NCBI RefSeq assembly: GCF_023555005.1
Contig: NZ_JAMJPJ010000002.1
Coordinates: 1-64,000, forward strand
Direction: 5' to 3'
DNA: 64,000 nucleotides
Source: Halomonas llamarensis
GTDB lineage: Bacteria; Pseudomonadota; Gammaproteobacteria; Pseudomonadales; Halomonadaceae
In this document: piece after piece, positions 5,627-14,153 of the stretch
How the letters are laid out: each line of letters starts with the position of its first letter
How positions within the stretch are numbered: position 1 is the first letter of the stretch
Program-made: the position numbers and the translations under genes
Notes under the pieces: generated by a model
Databases searched by the model: none
Told to the model about the DNA's origin: nothing
Seen by the model: the letters and a program-made list of their open reading frames with translations, nothing else

Positions 5627-6553
5627 ATGATTTCCCACTGGATACTTGGACCCGGCGCGGTTGGCCGCCTGTTGGCGCATTCGCTTGCGCCTCAGTTTGC
5701 CGTCACGCTCATTGGGCGCCGGGCGCTATTGAATGAGCAACGTCTTACCACGCCGGAAGGCAAGCGGCGCGTTCAGCGTTTAAACGCGCTTACCGTTAAT
5801 CAATTAGCGTCTGCAAGCCAGCCTGTGCCTGGATTTGTGCATATCACCACTAAAGCCATGGCCGCTGAAGCGGCGCTTGAACGTATCGCTAGCGTGATTC
5901 CATCGACTACCCCGCTGGTACTGTGGCAGAACGGCTTTTTGGCGCAGCCGCGTATTACAGATTCTTGGCTGGGCCCCGTGCTATGCGCCACCACCACACA
6001 AGGCGCTTACCTGACCGGCGACGATGAGGTAGTACACGCGGGGCGCGGGCCGACGTTTATTGGCGATTTGCATAACCGGCACCCTGCTCTAGCGGAAGCG
6101 CTGGCCGCAATGTTGTCGCAAGCAGGCTTTACTGCCTCGGCAGTCGGCGATATCCGCCAGCGCTTATGGCAAAAGTTAGCAATCAACGCCGCAATTAACC
6201 CTTTGGTAGCGCTGCATGAGGTGCATAACGGGGTATTACGCCATGGGGCGTATTCAGCGCGTGTCGACGCGGTGGTGAAAGAAGTCGCCGCGATCATGCA
6301 GGCCGAAGGTATTCAGCCGCCAAAGGGAAAGCAAAGTGAGCACGCGTGGTTGGCATTGGTGTGGCAGGTAGTGGAGAACACCGCCAACAACAAGGCGTCT
6401 ATGCTGCAAGACGTGGAGGCCAGGCGCCCCACCGAGCGCAGTGCAATTTTAGGGCCGTTAATGGAAAGCGCCAAACGCCACCAGCTCCCCTGCGAGGAGT
6501 TGGTGGCGCTTGATCTAGCGCTTGCCAAGAAAGAAACGGCTTATGCGTCTTGA
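5627..6553 (+). CDS. panE: 2-dehydropantoate 2-reductase family protein
   Basis: This 308-residue protein of the ketopantoate reductase family would reduce 2-dehydropantoate to pantoate with NADPH in pantothenate and CoA synthesis. The N-terminus has the dinucleotide-binding turn GPGAVGRLLA. The C-terminal helical domain has the catalytic lysine context RLWQKLAINAAINPL and the substrate-binding stretch ENTANNKASMLQDVEARRPT. Length fits the family. No strong ribosome site precedes the ATG. The 3' end overlaps the convergent mmsB by 13 bases. Several PanE homologues act on other 2-keto acids, so the exact substrate is not certain. Confidence 0.85.
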   Translation: MISHWILGPGAVGRLLAHSLAPQFAVTLIGRRALLNEQRLTTPEGKRRVQRLNALTVNQLASASQPVPGFVHITTKAMAAEAALERIASVIPSTTPLVLWQNGFLAQPRITDSWLGPVLCATTTQGAYLTGDDEVVHAGRGPTFIGDLHNRHPALAEALAAMLSQAGFTASAVGDIRQRLWQKLAINAAINPLVALHEVHNGVLRHGAYSARVDAVVKEVAAIMQAEGIQPPKGKQSEHAWLALVWQVVENTANNKASMLQDVEARRPTERSAILGPLMESAKRHQLPCEELVALDLALAKKETAYAS

Positions 6554-7437
6554 TCCTGATAGAACTGCATCAGGCTTGAAAAATCCAGTTTGCCGTTGCC
6601 ATTGGCTTTGTGCAGGTTAAACAGCGAACGCGCGGCAGAGCCCATCGGCACCGGCGATGCGCTTAGCTGGCTGACATCCATGGCCAGGCCCAGGTCTTTG
6701 AACATTAGATCCACCTGGAAGCCGCCCTGATAGCCGTTGGAAGCGGGGGCGTTCTCCATCACACCAGGATATGGGTTATAGCCATTGAGCGCCCAGTTGC
6801 CGCCGGAGCTTTGCTTCATGATTTCGGAGAGTACCGCAGGGTCCAGGCCGTTTTTCACGCCCATGTTGATCGCTTCGCAGGTGCCCGCCATCAGAATCGA
6901 CAGCAGCATGTTGTTACACACTTTGGCGATCTGCCCTGCGCCGTGGTCACCGGCGTGAAAGATGTTTTTGGCCATCGGCTCAAGTACCGGCTTGGCTTGG
7001 GCAAATTGCGCCTCACTACCGCCGACGATAAAGGTGAGCGCACCCGCTTTCGCCCCGCCGACCCCGCCGGAAACCGGCGCATCGACAAAACCAACCCCCT
7101 TTTCAGCGCCTGCAGCGGCGACCTCACGGGCGGTATCGGCATCAATGGTTGAACAATCAATGACCAATGCATCGGTGCTCACCACGTCAAATAACGGTGT
7201 GTCGCCATCGACATACAGCCCGCGTACGTGTTTACCCGCTGGCAGCATGGAAATCACGAAATCCGCGCCTTTAGCCGCTTCTTGTGCTGAATTCGCTACG
7301 CTGCAGCCTTGCGATTTTGCCTCATCCAGCGCCTTCGGCGAGAGATCAAAGGCACGCACTTCGTGGCCTGCCTTTGCCAGATTCGCCGACATGGGGCCGC
7401 CCATGTTACCTAGGCCGATAAATGCAATTATTGCCAT
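6541..7437 (-). CDS. mmsB: 3-hydroxyisobutyrate dehydrogenase
   Basis: This 298-residue enzyme oxidises 3-hydroxyisobutyrate to methylmalonate semialdehyde with NAD in valine breakdown. The Rossmann motif GLGNMGGPMSANLAKAGHEV is at the very N-terminus. The family signature DAPVSGGVGGAKAGALTFIVGG lies near residue 120, and the catalytic lysine is in GQIAKVCNNMLLSILMAG. AAGGACG is the ribosome site. It is the last gene of a minus-strand run with a 3-hydroxyisobutyryl-CoA hydrolase and an acyl-CoA dehydrogenase, which together cover isobutyryl-CoA to methylmalonate semialdehyde apart from a separate enoyl-CoA hydratase step. The next enzyme, mmsA, is not in the window. Confidence 0.93.
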   Translation of the reverse strand: MAIIAFIGLGNMGGPMSANLAKAGHEVRAFDLSPKALDEAKSQGCSVANSAQEAAKGADFVISMLPAGKHVRGLYVDGDTPLFDVVSTDALVIDCSTIDADTAREVAAAGAEKGVGFVDAPVSGGVGGAKAGALTFIVGGSEAQFAQAKPVLEPMAKNIFHAGDHGAGQIAKVCNNMLLSILMAGTCEAINMGVKNGLDPAVLSEIMKQSSGGNWALNGYNPYPGVMENAPASNGYQGGFQVDLMFKDLGLAMDVSQLSASPVPMGSAARSLFNLHKANGNGKLDFSSLMQFYQDQDA

Positions 7438-7451
7438 GGTATCGCGTCCTT

Positions 7452-7485
7452 ATTGTTGTCTGAGTTGGATTGTTGTCTGAGTGGG
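7452..7485. repeat. 17-bp tandem repeat, two copies
   Basis: ATTGTTGTCTGAGTTGG at 7452-7468 is followed directly by ATTGTTGTCTGAGTGGG, with one mismatch. It lies in the 76-base gap between the hydrolase gene and mmsB. It is probably a replication-slippage duplication; no regulatory meaning is evident. Confidence 0.8.
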
Positions 7486-7513
7486 TATTACATGTGTTAC
7501 GGGTCAGATAAGT

Positions 7514-8635
7514 TTAATCGCCCAAATCCGCCAAGGGGTTTTGCGTCCAAGGCTGAGTCAAAAGCCCGTCGATAAAGTTATCTTCTACCGCTGCCACATT
7601 CGGGTAGGTCCATTGAGGCTTGCCGTCTTTATCCACCAGTAGCGCGCGCACGCCTTCCGGGAACTCACGGTGGCGACAGCACTGCACCGAAAGCGCAAGC
7701 TCTGATTGAAATACCTGCGCCAGCGACATGTAGTTGGCCCGCTTGAGCTGCTGATCAATCAGCTTGACGGAAACAGGGCTACCGTGGGAAAGCGTTTTCT
7801 GCGCTTTGCCGAACCACTTATCATCACTCTCCACGGCAAGAATGGCCGCCACGGCTTGGCCGATGGTGTCGTGATCCATCAGTTCGCGAATCAGCGGGCT
7901 GAACCTGTAGACCGGCGCTTCCATCTCTTCAAACACCGGCTGAGACTCACGCTCTAGCTCACGCAGTATTTTGTTCACCACCCCTTGGGCATCATCGGCT
8001 TGATCATCGTCGCCCCAACGCGCATGGATAAGATGCTCAAACAACACCCCACGCTTATCGCTTGCAATCATGCGGTCGGCAAGGCCTAAGTGGTGGGCAT
8101 CAAGCGCGTTGATTTGGCTGCCGGTAATCGCTAAGAAACGTCCGGTGCCGTTAGGTAAACGGTTCAAAAACCAGCTGGCGCCGACATCCGGATAAAGGCC
8201 GATGGTGACTTCCGGCATCGCTAAGCGTGAGGTTTCGGTCACGATGCGATGGCTGCTGCCACTGAGCAGGCCCATGCCACCGCCCATCACAATGCCGTTG
8301 CCCCAACAAATCACCGGCTTGGAGTAGGTGTGCAAACGGTAATCCAGCCGATATTCACGCTCAAAAAACTGTTGGGGGAAATCCGGGTCGCCTTCGCCAA
8401 TAATCGCTTTGTAGAGATTGACGACGTCACCGCCAGCACAAAATGCCTTCTCCCCGGCGCTATCGAGCAAAATCGCGACAATTTTATCGTCCTGCTCCCA
8501 GCTTTCGAGCCGGGGCAGAATTTCGTCGATCATCTCAAGCGTTAGCGCATTGAGCGAACGCTCGGCGTTGAGCTTGATCTCAGCAATGGCGTGACCGTCT
8601 TGGGTCGGGTGTTCGGTAAAAATCACACTACTCAT
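7514..8635 (-). CDS. 3-hydroxyisobutyryl-CoA hydrolase (enoyl-CoA hydratase fold)
   Basis: This 373-residue member of the enoyl-CoA hydratase/isomerase superfamily is longer than a plain hydratase (about 260 residues), as is usual for 3-hydroxyisobutyryl-CoA hydrolases. It releases free 3-hydroxyisobutyrate from its CoA ester in valine catabolism. The CoA-binding and oxyanion region is visible as AFCAGGDVVNLY and GNGIVMGGGMGLLSGSSHRI, followed by MPEVTIGLYPDVGASWFLN, which is typical of this subfamily. ATAAGGAG precedes the ATG. It sits between the acyl-CoA dehydrogenase and mmsB, and this context supports the specific function over a generic hydratase. Confidence 0.9.
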   Translation of the reverse strand: MSSVIFTEHPTQDGHAIAEIKLNAERSLNALTLEMIDEILPRLESWEQDDKIVAILLDSAGEKAFCAGGDVVNLYKAIIGEGDPDFPQQFFEREYRLDYRLHTYSKPVICWGNGIVMGGGMGLLSGSSHRIVTETSRLAMPEVTIGLYPDVGASWFLNRLPNGTGRFLAITGSQINALDAHHLGLADRMIASDKRGVLFEHLIHARWGDDDQADDAQGVVNKILRELERESQPVFEEMEAPVYRFSPLIRELMDHDTIGQAVAAILAVESDDKWFGKAQKTLSHGSPVSVKLIDQQLKRANYMSLAQVFQSELALSVQCCRHREFPEGVRALLVDKDGKPQWTYPNVAAVEDNFIDGLLTQPWTQNPLADLGD

Positions 8636-8669
8636 TCGGCGCTCCTTATGGGTTACGGGCTACCTGAGC

Positions 8670-9824
8670 TTATAGCTCGGTAGCACTATCCGCCAAGACG
8701 CGGCGAGAAATGATTAAGCGCATGATTTCATTTGTCCCTTCAAGAATGCGGTGGACGCGCGTATCGCGGACAAAGCGCTCCATCGGGTATTCCTTGATGT
8801 AACCGTTACCGCCGTAAAGCTGCAGCGCCTCGTCGCAGACGTTAAAGCCCACGTCAGTAGCAAAGCGTTTGGCCATGGCGCAGTAAGTCCCGGCATCGGT
8901 GTGGCCGGCGTCAAGCTTGGTCGCCGCTAGGCGCACCATCTGCCGCGCTGCGACCAGGTCCGTCACCATATCCGCTAGACGGAACTGTAATGCCTGAAAG
9001 TCCGCCAGCCTTTTGCCAAACTGCTTACGTTCCCGCATGTAGTCGCGCGCTTTGTTAATCGCTTGCTGCGCCGTGCCGATGGAGCACGTGGCAATATTGA
9101 TGCGGCCGCCATCCAAGCCTTTCATGGCAATTTTAAAGCCGTCGCCTTCGTTACCTAGCATGTTGATCGCTGGCACGCGAACATCTTCAAAGGTAATCAT
9201 GCGTGTCGGTTGGCTGTTCCACCCCATTTTGTCTTCTTTGCGGCCATAACTAATGCCTTCGGCCTTGGCATCTAAGGCAAACGCGGAAACACCGCTGGCG
9301 CCTTCACCGCCGGTGCGCGCCATCACCACGAGAAAATCCGTGCTGCCCGCGCCCGAAATAAACATTTTGCTGCCGTTGAGCACAAAGTCTTCACCATCAC
9401 GCTTGGCCGTGGTTTTTAACGAGGCGGCATCCGAGCCGGCGTTGGGCTCGGTGAGGCAGTAAGACCCTAAGAGTTCGCCGGTGGCGAGTTTTTCGCCCCA
9501 CTGTTCTACGACTTCCGGCTGGCCGAAGTCCGCCAGCATCCACGTCACCATGTTATGGATGGTGAGATACGCGGTGGTCGAAGTGCAGCCCATGGAAAGC
9601 TGCTCAAAAATAATGCTGGCGTCTAAGCGGGATAAGCCTAGCCCACCGACGCTCTCCGGTGCGTACAGCGAGCAAAACCCCAGCTCGCCGGCCTTACGGA
9701 TCACATCAACAGGGAAGATGGCTTCTTGATCCCACTCGGCCGCGTGGGGTTCTAGCTCATTCTCAGCGAAAGAGCGTGCCATATCGGCAAAGGCGATTTG
9801 ATCTTCGTTTAGCTCAAAATTCAT
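8670..9824 (-). CDS. Acyl-CoA dehydrogenase, probably isobutyryl-CoA dehydrogenase
   Basis: This 384-residue FAD enzyme introduces an alpha-beta double bond into an acyl-CoA. The family signatures are CLTEPNAGSDAASLKT in the middle domain, QLYGGNGYIKEYPMERFVRD near the C-terminus, and the catalytic glutamate in ILEGTNEIMRLIISRRVL. GGAG lies just before the ATG. The substrate assignment to isobutyryl-CoA is inferred from its position upstream of the 3-hydroxyisobutyryl-CoA hydrolase and mmsB. A short branched-chain substrate such as 2-methylbutyryl-CoA is also possible. A LiuR-like palindrome lies 64 bases upstream. Confidence 0.87.
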   Translation of the reverse strand: MNFELNEDQIAFADMARSFAENELEPHAAEWDQEAIFPVDVIRKAGELGFCSLYAPESVGGLGLSRLDASIIFEQLSMGCTSTTAYLTIHNMVTWMLADFGQPEVVEQWGEKLATGELLGSYCLTEPNAGSDAASLKTTAKRDGEDFVLNGSKMFISGAGSTDFLVVMARTGGEGASGVSAFALDAKAEGISYGRKEDKMGWNSQPTRMITFEDVRVPAINMLGNEGDGFKIAMKGLDGGRINIATCSIGTAQQAINKARDYMRERKQFGKRLADFQALQFRLADMVTDLVAARQMVRLAATKLDAGHTDAGTYCAMAKRFATDVGFNVCDEALQLYGGNGYIKEYPMERFVRDTRVHRILEGTNEIMRLIISRRVLADSATEL

Positions 9825-9887
9825 GAGTATCTCCGCTTCAATCAGCCAGCGGCTGACGGGTTACTGTTATCGTTTTTGGCGTGCTAA

Positions 9888-9903
9888 TTGACGTTTACGT
9901 TAA
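9888..9903. promoter_or_regulatory. LiuR-like palindromic operator upstream of the valine genes
   Basis: TTGACGTTTACGTTAA has the same layout as sites near the liuR gene (TTTACGTTAACGTGAA at 15200). LiuR, a MerR-family protein, is known in gammaproteobacteria to bind palindromes with ACGT half sites upstream of leucine and isoleucine/valine catabolism genes. The match was made by eye; no binding model was computed. Confidence 0.55.
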
Positions 9904-9970
9904 CTTATTATTTTGTGCTTCTACAAGCAACGCCTTCGCGTCTACGACCTTTGGCTATCTACCCAAACAC

Positions 9971-9993
9971 AAAAAAGGCGCCGCAATGGCGCC
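9971..9993 (-). terminator. Rho-independent terminator of the liv operon
   Basis: On the minus strand, GGCGCC-ATTGC-GGCGCC is followed directly by six T residues, 29 bases after the livM stop. A GC-only 6-bp stem and a T run make this a convincing terminator. It separates the transporter genes from the downstream acyl-CoA dehydrogenase unit. Confidence 0.85.
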
Positions 9994-10021
9994 AATACAA
10001 CGGACAGACTCGTCATTTGGT

Positions 10022-11038
10022 TTACTTAAAGTTTTTATGATACATACGCGCCAGCTCACCGATGATACCGCTACGGAAGCTCAACACGCAGACCACGAAG
10101 ATAACCCCCAAGATCACACTCACCCAGTTACCCAAAGGCGACTGCCCTAACACGTGCTGCAAGCTCACAACGATACCGGCCCCGGTAATCGGCCCTAACA
10201 AGGTCCCGACACCGCCAAGTAGCGTCATCAAAATCACTTCGCCGGACATATGCCAGTGTGCATCGGTCAGTGAGGCGAGCTGAAACACCACGGTTTTAGT
10301 AGAACCGGCAAGCCCTGCTATCGCAGCGGATAGCACAAACGCCACCAGTTTGTAGGCATCGGTGTTATAGCCTAGAGAAACCGCTCGCGGCTCGTTTTCA
10401 CGAATCGCTTTCATCACCTGCCCGTAAGGCGAATGTACCGTACGCTGAATCACGGCAAAGCCAAGTATAAAAATGGCAAACACAAAATAGTACATCGCGA
10501 GGCTATTACTGAGGTTGATGAAGCCAAAAAGCTCACCGCGAGGCACGCCGTGAAGGCCATCTTCACCGCCGGTAAAGGGTGCCTGGATGTAGACAAAGTA
10601 CACCAGCTGAGCAAGGGCCAAGGTCACCATCGCGAAGTAGATGCCTTGGCGACGAATCGATAGCACCCCAAATACCACCCCAACGGCGGTAGCCACTAAT
10701 GTCCCGGCAATAATGCCTAGCTCCGGCGTGAGCCCCGGATAGCTTGCCAGCAGGTAGCCGGTAATGTAGCCACCGGTTGCGAGAAACGCCGCATGCCCAA
10801 AGGAGAGCAAGCCCGCATAACCCAACAACAGGTTAAACGCGCTGGCAAACAGGGCAAAACACAGCACTTTCATTAAAAATACCGGGTAGGCAACAAACGG
10901 TGCCACAAGCCCAACCACCACTAAGGCAAGATAAAACAGGTTGCGGCGTATCTTGGCGCGACGCTGACGTTCTAACACAGCCGATGTTGCAGACAGTGCT
11001 TCTGACGGTGTTTGCGAAATAGATTGCGAGTCAGCCAT
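10022..11038 (-). CDS. livM: Branched-chain amino acid ABC transporter permease LivM
   Basis: This 338-residue inner-membrane permease pairs with LivH to form the translocation channel of a branched-chain amino acid importer. About nine hydrophobic segments are visible. The family-typical sequence LLLGYAGLLSFGHAAFLATG lies near residue 70, and FQLASLTDAHWHMSGEVILM followed by TLLGGVGTLLGP forms the coupling region near the C-terminus. A polar N-terminal extension (MADSQSISQTPSEALSATSA) precedes the first helix. The start lies two bases after the livH stop. A strong terminator follows the gene. Confidence 0.93.
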   Translation of the reverse strand: MADSQSISQTPSEALSATSAVLERQRRAKIRRNLFYLALVVVGLVAPFVAYPVFLMKVLCFALFASAFNLLLGYAGLLSFGHAAFLATGGYITGYLLASYPGLTPELGIIAGTLVATAVGVVFGVLSIRRQGIYFAMVTLALAQLVYFVYIQAPFTGGEDGLHGVPRGELFGFINLSNSLAMYYFVFAIFILGFAVIQRTVHSPYGQVMKAIRENEPRAVSLGYNTDAYKLVAFVLSAAIAGLAGSTKTVVFQLASLTDAHWHMSGEVILMTLLGGVGTLLGPITGAGIVVSLQHVLGQSPLGNWVSVILGVIFVVCVLSFRSGIIGELARMYHKNFK

Positions 11039-11040
11039 GG

Positions 11041-11928
11041 TTAAGCCTCCTTACCGAACAGCCCGACAGGGCGTAACAAGAGCACCAGAATCATCACTAA
11101 GAAGATCACGGTATTTGAGGCTTCCGGGTAATACACCTTAGTCAGACCTTCGATAACCCCCATGGCCAAGCCGGTAATGATGGCGCCTAAAATTGACCCC
11201 ATACCGCCGATGACAACCACCGCGAAGACCACAATCAAAAGGCTTGACCCCATGGTGGGGGAAACGGGATAAAGCGGCGCGGCTAGCACACCGGCAAACG
11301 CGGCTAGTGCCACCCCAAAGCCATACGTTAGCGTAATCAAAAGCGGAACATTGACGCCAAACGCTTGCATCAGCTGAGAGTTTTCCGTCCCGGCACGCAA
11401 GTAAGCCCCCAGTCGCGTGCGCTCGATCATAAACCAGGTAAACAGACACATGACAAGTGCCGCAACAAGTACCCACGCACGGTAGGTCGGCAAAAACATA
11501 AAGCCCAAGTTCAAGCCACCCTGCAGCGCTTCAGGTGTCGGGTAACGCGCACCTGACACGCCAAAGAAATTGACGAGCGTGCCTTCAAAAATCAGCGCCA
11601 AACCAAAGGTCAACAGCAGGCCATACAAGTGGTCAAGATGGGCAATGCGGCGCAACAAATAACGCTCAAGCACCATACCGAAAGCCCCGACTACAAGCGG
11701 CACCAGAAGCAACGCCAGCCAGTAGTTAATGCCCAGATACTCTAAGCCCAACAGCGCGGCAAATGCCCCGAGCATGTACTGCGCCCCGTGGGCAAAGTTA
11801 ATGATTTTAAGCAGGCCAAAGATAACCGCTAGGCCCAAGCTGAGCAGTGCATAAAAGGCACCGTTTACCAGGCCCAGGGTTATCTGGCCCATAAACACCG
11901 CCAATGGCACGCCAAATATCATCGTCAT
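11041..11928 (-). CDS. livH: Branched-chain amino acid ABC transporter permease LivH
   Basis: This 295-residue permease is almost entirely hydrophobic, with about eight helices. Typical LivH sequences include GQITLGLVNGAFYALLSLGL near the N-terminus, INFAHGAQYMLGAFAALLGL, and the coupling-loop region VVVIGGMGSILGAIITGLAMG. GAGGAG precedes the ATG. It lies between the binding-protein gene and livM in the usual order for this importer class. A second ATG two codons in is an equally possible start. Confidence 0.93.
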   Translation of the reverse strand: MTMIFGVPLAVFMGQITLGLVNGAFYALLSLGLAVIFGLLKIINFAHGAQYMLGAFAALLGLEYLGINYWLALLLVPLVVGAFGMVLERYLLRRIAHLDHLYGLLLTFGLALIFEGTLVNFFGVSGARYPTPEALQGGLNLGFMFLPTYRAWVLVAALVMCLFTWFMIERTRLGAYLRAGTENSQLMQAFGVNVPLLITLTYGFGVALAAFAGVLAAPLYPVSPTMGSSLLIVVFAVVVIGGMGSILGAIITGLAMGVIEGLTKVYYPEASNTVIFLVMILVLLLRPVGLFGKEA

Positions 11929-12020
11929 GATATGACTCTCCTCGCCGTCAAGCAGGAGGCGATGCGGCCAACGGCCCCTACCGCCTCCCTTTACTTATGA
12001 CTTATGAATGGCTTTCCGGC

Positions 12021-13244
12021 TTAGTTCTGCACCAGATCACATTGGCTTTCAGATAGCGGACGGTAAGCTTCTTCGGCAGGAATGGTGCTCAGGATTTCGT
12101 ACAGATCCCATTCACCCGTGGACTCTTCCGGCGTTTTCACCTGAGCCAGGTACATATCGTGGATCATACGACCGTCTTCACGAATCTGGCCGTTGCGGGC
12201 GAAGAAATCATTGATCGGCTCTTTTGCCATCTGAGCGCGAACCACTTCAGGATCATCGGTACCCGCCGCGTCAACCGCCTTGAGGTAATGCATGGTGCTG
12301 GAGTAGATGCCCGCCTGTACCATGGTCGGGCGTGCGCCGACGCGGTCGAAGTAGCGATCTGACCATTCGCGGGCCTGGTCATCCATGTTCCAGTACCAGC
12401 CGGTGGTCAGCAGCAGATTTTGTGTCGCTTCTAGCCCCAGGGCATGTACGTCGTTCAGGAAGATCAACAGACCGGCCAATTGCTGACCAGATTGCGTCAA
12501 ACCAAACTGACTAGCGGTGGTAATGGCATTGACCGTATCTGAGCCGGCATTCGCAAGCCCCACGATCTTGGCGCCAGAGCCTTGCGCCTGCAGAATATAG
12601 GACGAGAAATCATTGGTGGGGAACGGGTGGCGAATCGTGTCCACAATTTCACCGCCGTTTTCTTCTACTACCTTGGTCACGTCACCCTCGAGTGCATGGC
12701 CAAACGCGTAGTCGGCGGTCAACATAAACCACGTATCACCGCCCTGCTCGACGACCGCTTTGGCGGTGCCGTTAGCCAGCGGATACGTATCATAGACATA
12801 GTGGATGTGGTTCGGCGTGCAGTGCTCGTTGGTGATACTTGAAGCCGCCGACCCCGACACGATGGCGAGACCGTTGTTTTCCTCAACCACTTTGGTGACC
12901 GCTATGGATACCGAAGAGGCCACGAGGCCGCCGACCATGTCAACGTTATCGCGGTCGATCCACGCACGCACGGTATTGGCGCCGACATCCGCACTGTTGC
13001 GATCATCGGCACTCAACACTTCGATGGGTGAACCGTTGACACTGCCACCGAAATCTTCGATGGCCATCTCCATGGCGTCAAGACCACCGGGACCGGCAAG
13101 ATCACGATACGTGCCCGACATATCGGCCAGATAGCCAATACGCACTTCCTCATCACTCATCTGTGCCTGCGCTGCGGTAACAGCGAATGTGGACGCTGCG
13201 GCAAGTGCGATGCTGGTGGTTAATGTTTTTTTGATAAAAGTCAT
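12021..13244 (-). CDS. livK: Periplasmic branched-chain amino acid binding protein
   Basis: This 407-residue periplasmic substrate-binding protein delivers ligand to the LivHM permease. The N-terminal signal peptide MTFIKKTLTTSIALAAASTF ends with a likely cleavage after AAQAQ. The mature start EEVRIGYLADMSGTYRDLAG is typical of the Leu/Ile/Val receptor family (Peripla_BP_6), as are DRNSADVGANTVRAWIDRD and the ligand-pocket region SGSAASSITNEHC. GGAG lies eight bases before the ATG, just after a small perfect palindrome (TACCC-GTAT-GGGTA, 13255-13268) that could form a hairpin next to the ribosome site. Relatives bind amides or aromatic acids; the neighbouring catabolic genes favour branched-chain amino acids. 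Confidence 0.88.
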   Translation of the reverse strand: MTFIKKTLTTSIALAAASTFAVTAAQAQMSDEEVRIGYLADMSGTYRDLAGPGGLDAMEMAIEDFGGSVNGSPIEVLSADDRNSADVGANTVRAWIDRDNVDMVGGLVASSVSIAVTKVVEENNGLAIVSGSAASSITNEHCTPNHIHYVYDTYPLANGTAKAVVEQGGDTWFMLTADYAFGHALEGDVTKVVEENGGEIVDTIRHPFPTNDFSSYILQAQGSGAKIVGLANAGSDTVNAITTASQFGLTQSGQQLAGLLIFLNDVHALGLEATQNLLLTTGWYWNMDDQAREWSDRYFDRVGARPTMVQAGIYSSTMHYLKAVDAAGTDDPEVVRAQMAKEPINDFFARNGQIREDGRMIHDMYLAQVKTPEESTGEWDLYEILSTIPAEEAYRPLSESQCDLVQN

Positions 13245-13326
13245 GCTCGTCTCCTACCCGTATGGGTATTTGTTGTTGTATTGCGACGCACTAAGCTATT
13301 TTGCCAAATCGGCTCGCTCTATGCGC

Positions 13327-13371
13327 TCTTACGAGTTGCGTTCTTACGAGTTACGTTCTTACAAATTCGCT
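13327..13371. repeat. 15-bp tandem repeat, three copies, between livF and livK
   Basis: Three consecutive 15-base units are TCTTACGAGTTGCGT, TCTTACGAGTTACGT and the more diverged TCTTACAAATTCGCT. They lie 83-127 bases before the livK start, in the gap after livF. The exact 15-base spacing puts copies about one and a half helical turns apart. It could be slippage, a cluster of protein sites, or part of the livK promoter region. No known motif was recognised. Confidence 0.75.
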
Positions 13372-13397
13372 GCATGAGCAGCTTTTTGCTAACAGCG

Positions 13398-14153
13398 CTA
13401 AACCCCCAACATGGAGTTAAGATGTTCGCGCCGAGATGGCAGCTGCGCCGCCGTAATCTCTTCAACGATTTGCCCGTGCTCCATAACGTAATGACGATCA
13501 GCTAGCGGTGCAGCAAAACGGAAGTTCTGCTCTACCAATACAATCGTCATGCCGCGCTCTTTAAGCATCATCAGCACCTCGGCGAGCTTTTGCACAATCA
13601 CCGGTGCCAACCCTTCGGTGATTTCATCCAGCAACAAAATACGTGCGCCGGTGCGCAAAATACGTGCCATGGCCAGCATTTGCTGTTCACCACCGGAGAG
13701 ACGGGTGCCCTGGCTTTTACGCCGTTCATAGAGGTTAGGAAACATAGCGTAAATTTCATCTAGCGACATTCCGTCGGAGCGCACTGTCGGCGGCAGCAGC
13801 AGATTTTCGTGTACATCCAGGCTGGCGAAAATACCGCGCTCTTCTGGGCAATAACCAATGCCTAAACGTGGGATGTGGTGCGGCTTCATGTTGAGCGTTT
13901 CGTTGCCATTTACCATGATCGAACCCGTACGACGCCCAACCATATTCATGACCGACTTAAGCGTGGTGCTACGCCCTGAGCCGTTACGGCCAAGCAGCGT
14001 CACCAACTCACCGCGCTTCACATCAAAATCCACGCCGTGGAGGATATGCGACTCGCCATAAAACGCGTGCAGATCTTGCACCCGAAGCATTTCCGCGCTT
14101 TGCGGACGCGTGGCGTCTAGCTGCTCTGGGGACAACTGTTCGGCGGTATTCAT
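13398..14153 (-). CDS. livF: Branched-chain amino acid ABC transporter ATPase LivF
   Basis: This 251-residue ATP-binding subunit drives import together with LivG. The signature motif LSGGEQQMLAMARIL, the Walker B LLLDEITEGLAP and the switch histidine region IVLVEQNFRFA are present. The P-loop reads LLGRNGSGRSTTL, so the normally invariant Walker A lysine is arginine (codon CGT, checked on the minus strand), and Walker B has I in place of the usual P after DE. An extended N-terminus of about 20 residues precedes the ABC domain. The start overlaps the livG stop by four bases. The Arg substitution may be a subfamily trait or may reduce ATPase activity. Confidence 0.9.
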   Translation of the reverse strand: MNTAEQLSPEQLDATRPQSAEMLRVQDLHAFYGESHILHGVDFDVKRGELVTLLGRNGSGRSTTLKSVMNMVGRRTGSIMVNGNETLNMKPHHIPRLGIGYCPEERGIFASLDVHENLLLPPTVRSDGMSLDEIYAMFPNLYERRKSQGTRLSGGEQQMLAMARILRTGARILLLDEITEGLAPVIVQKLAEVLMMLKERGMTIVLVEQNFRFAAPLADRHYVMEHGQIVEEITAAQLPSRREHLNSMLGV

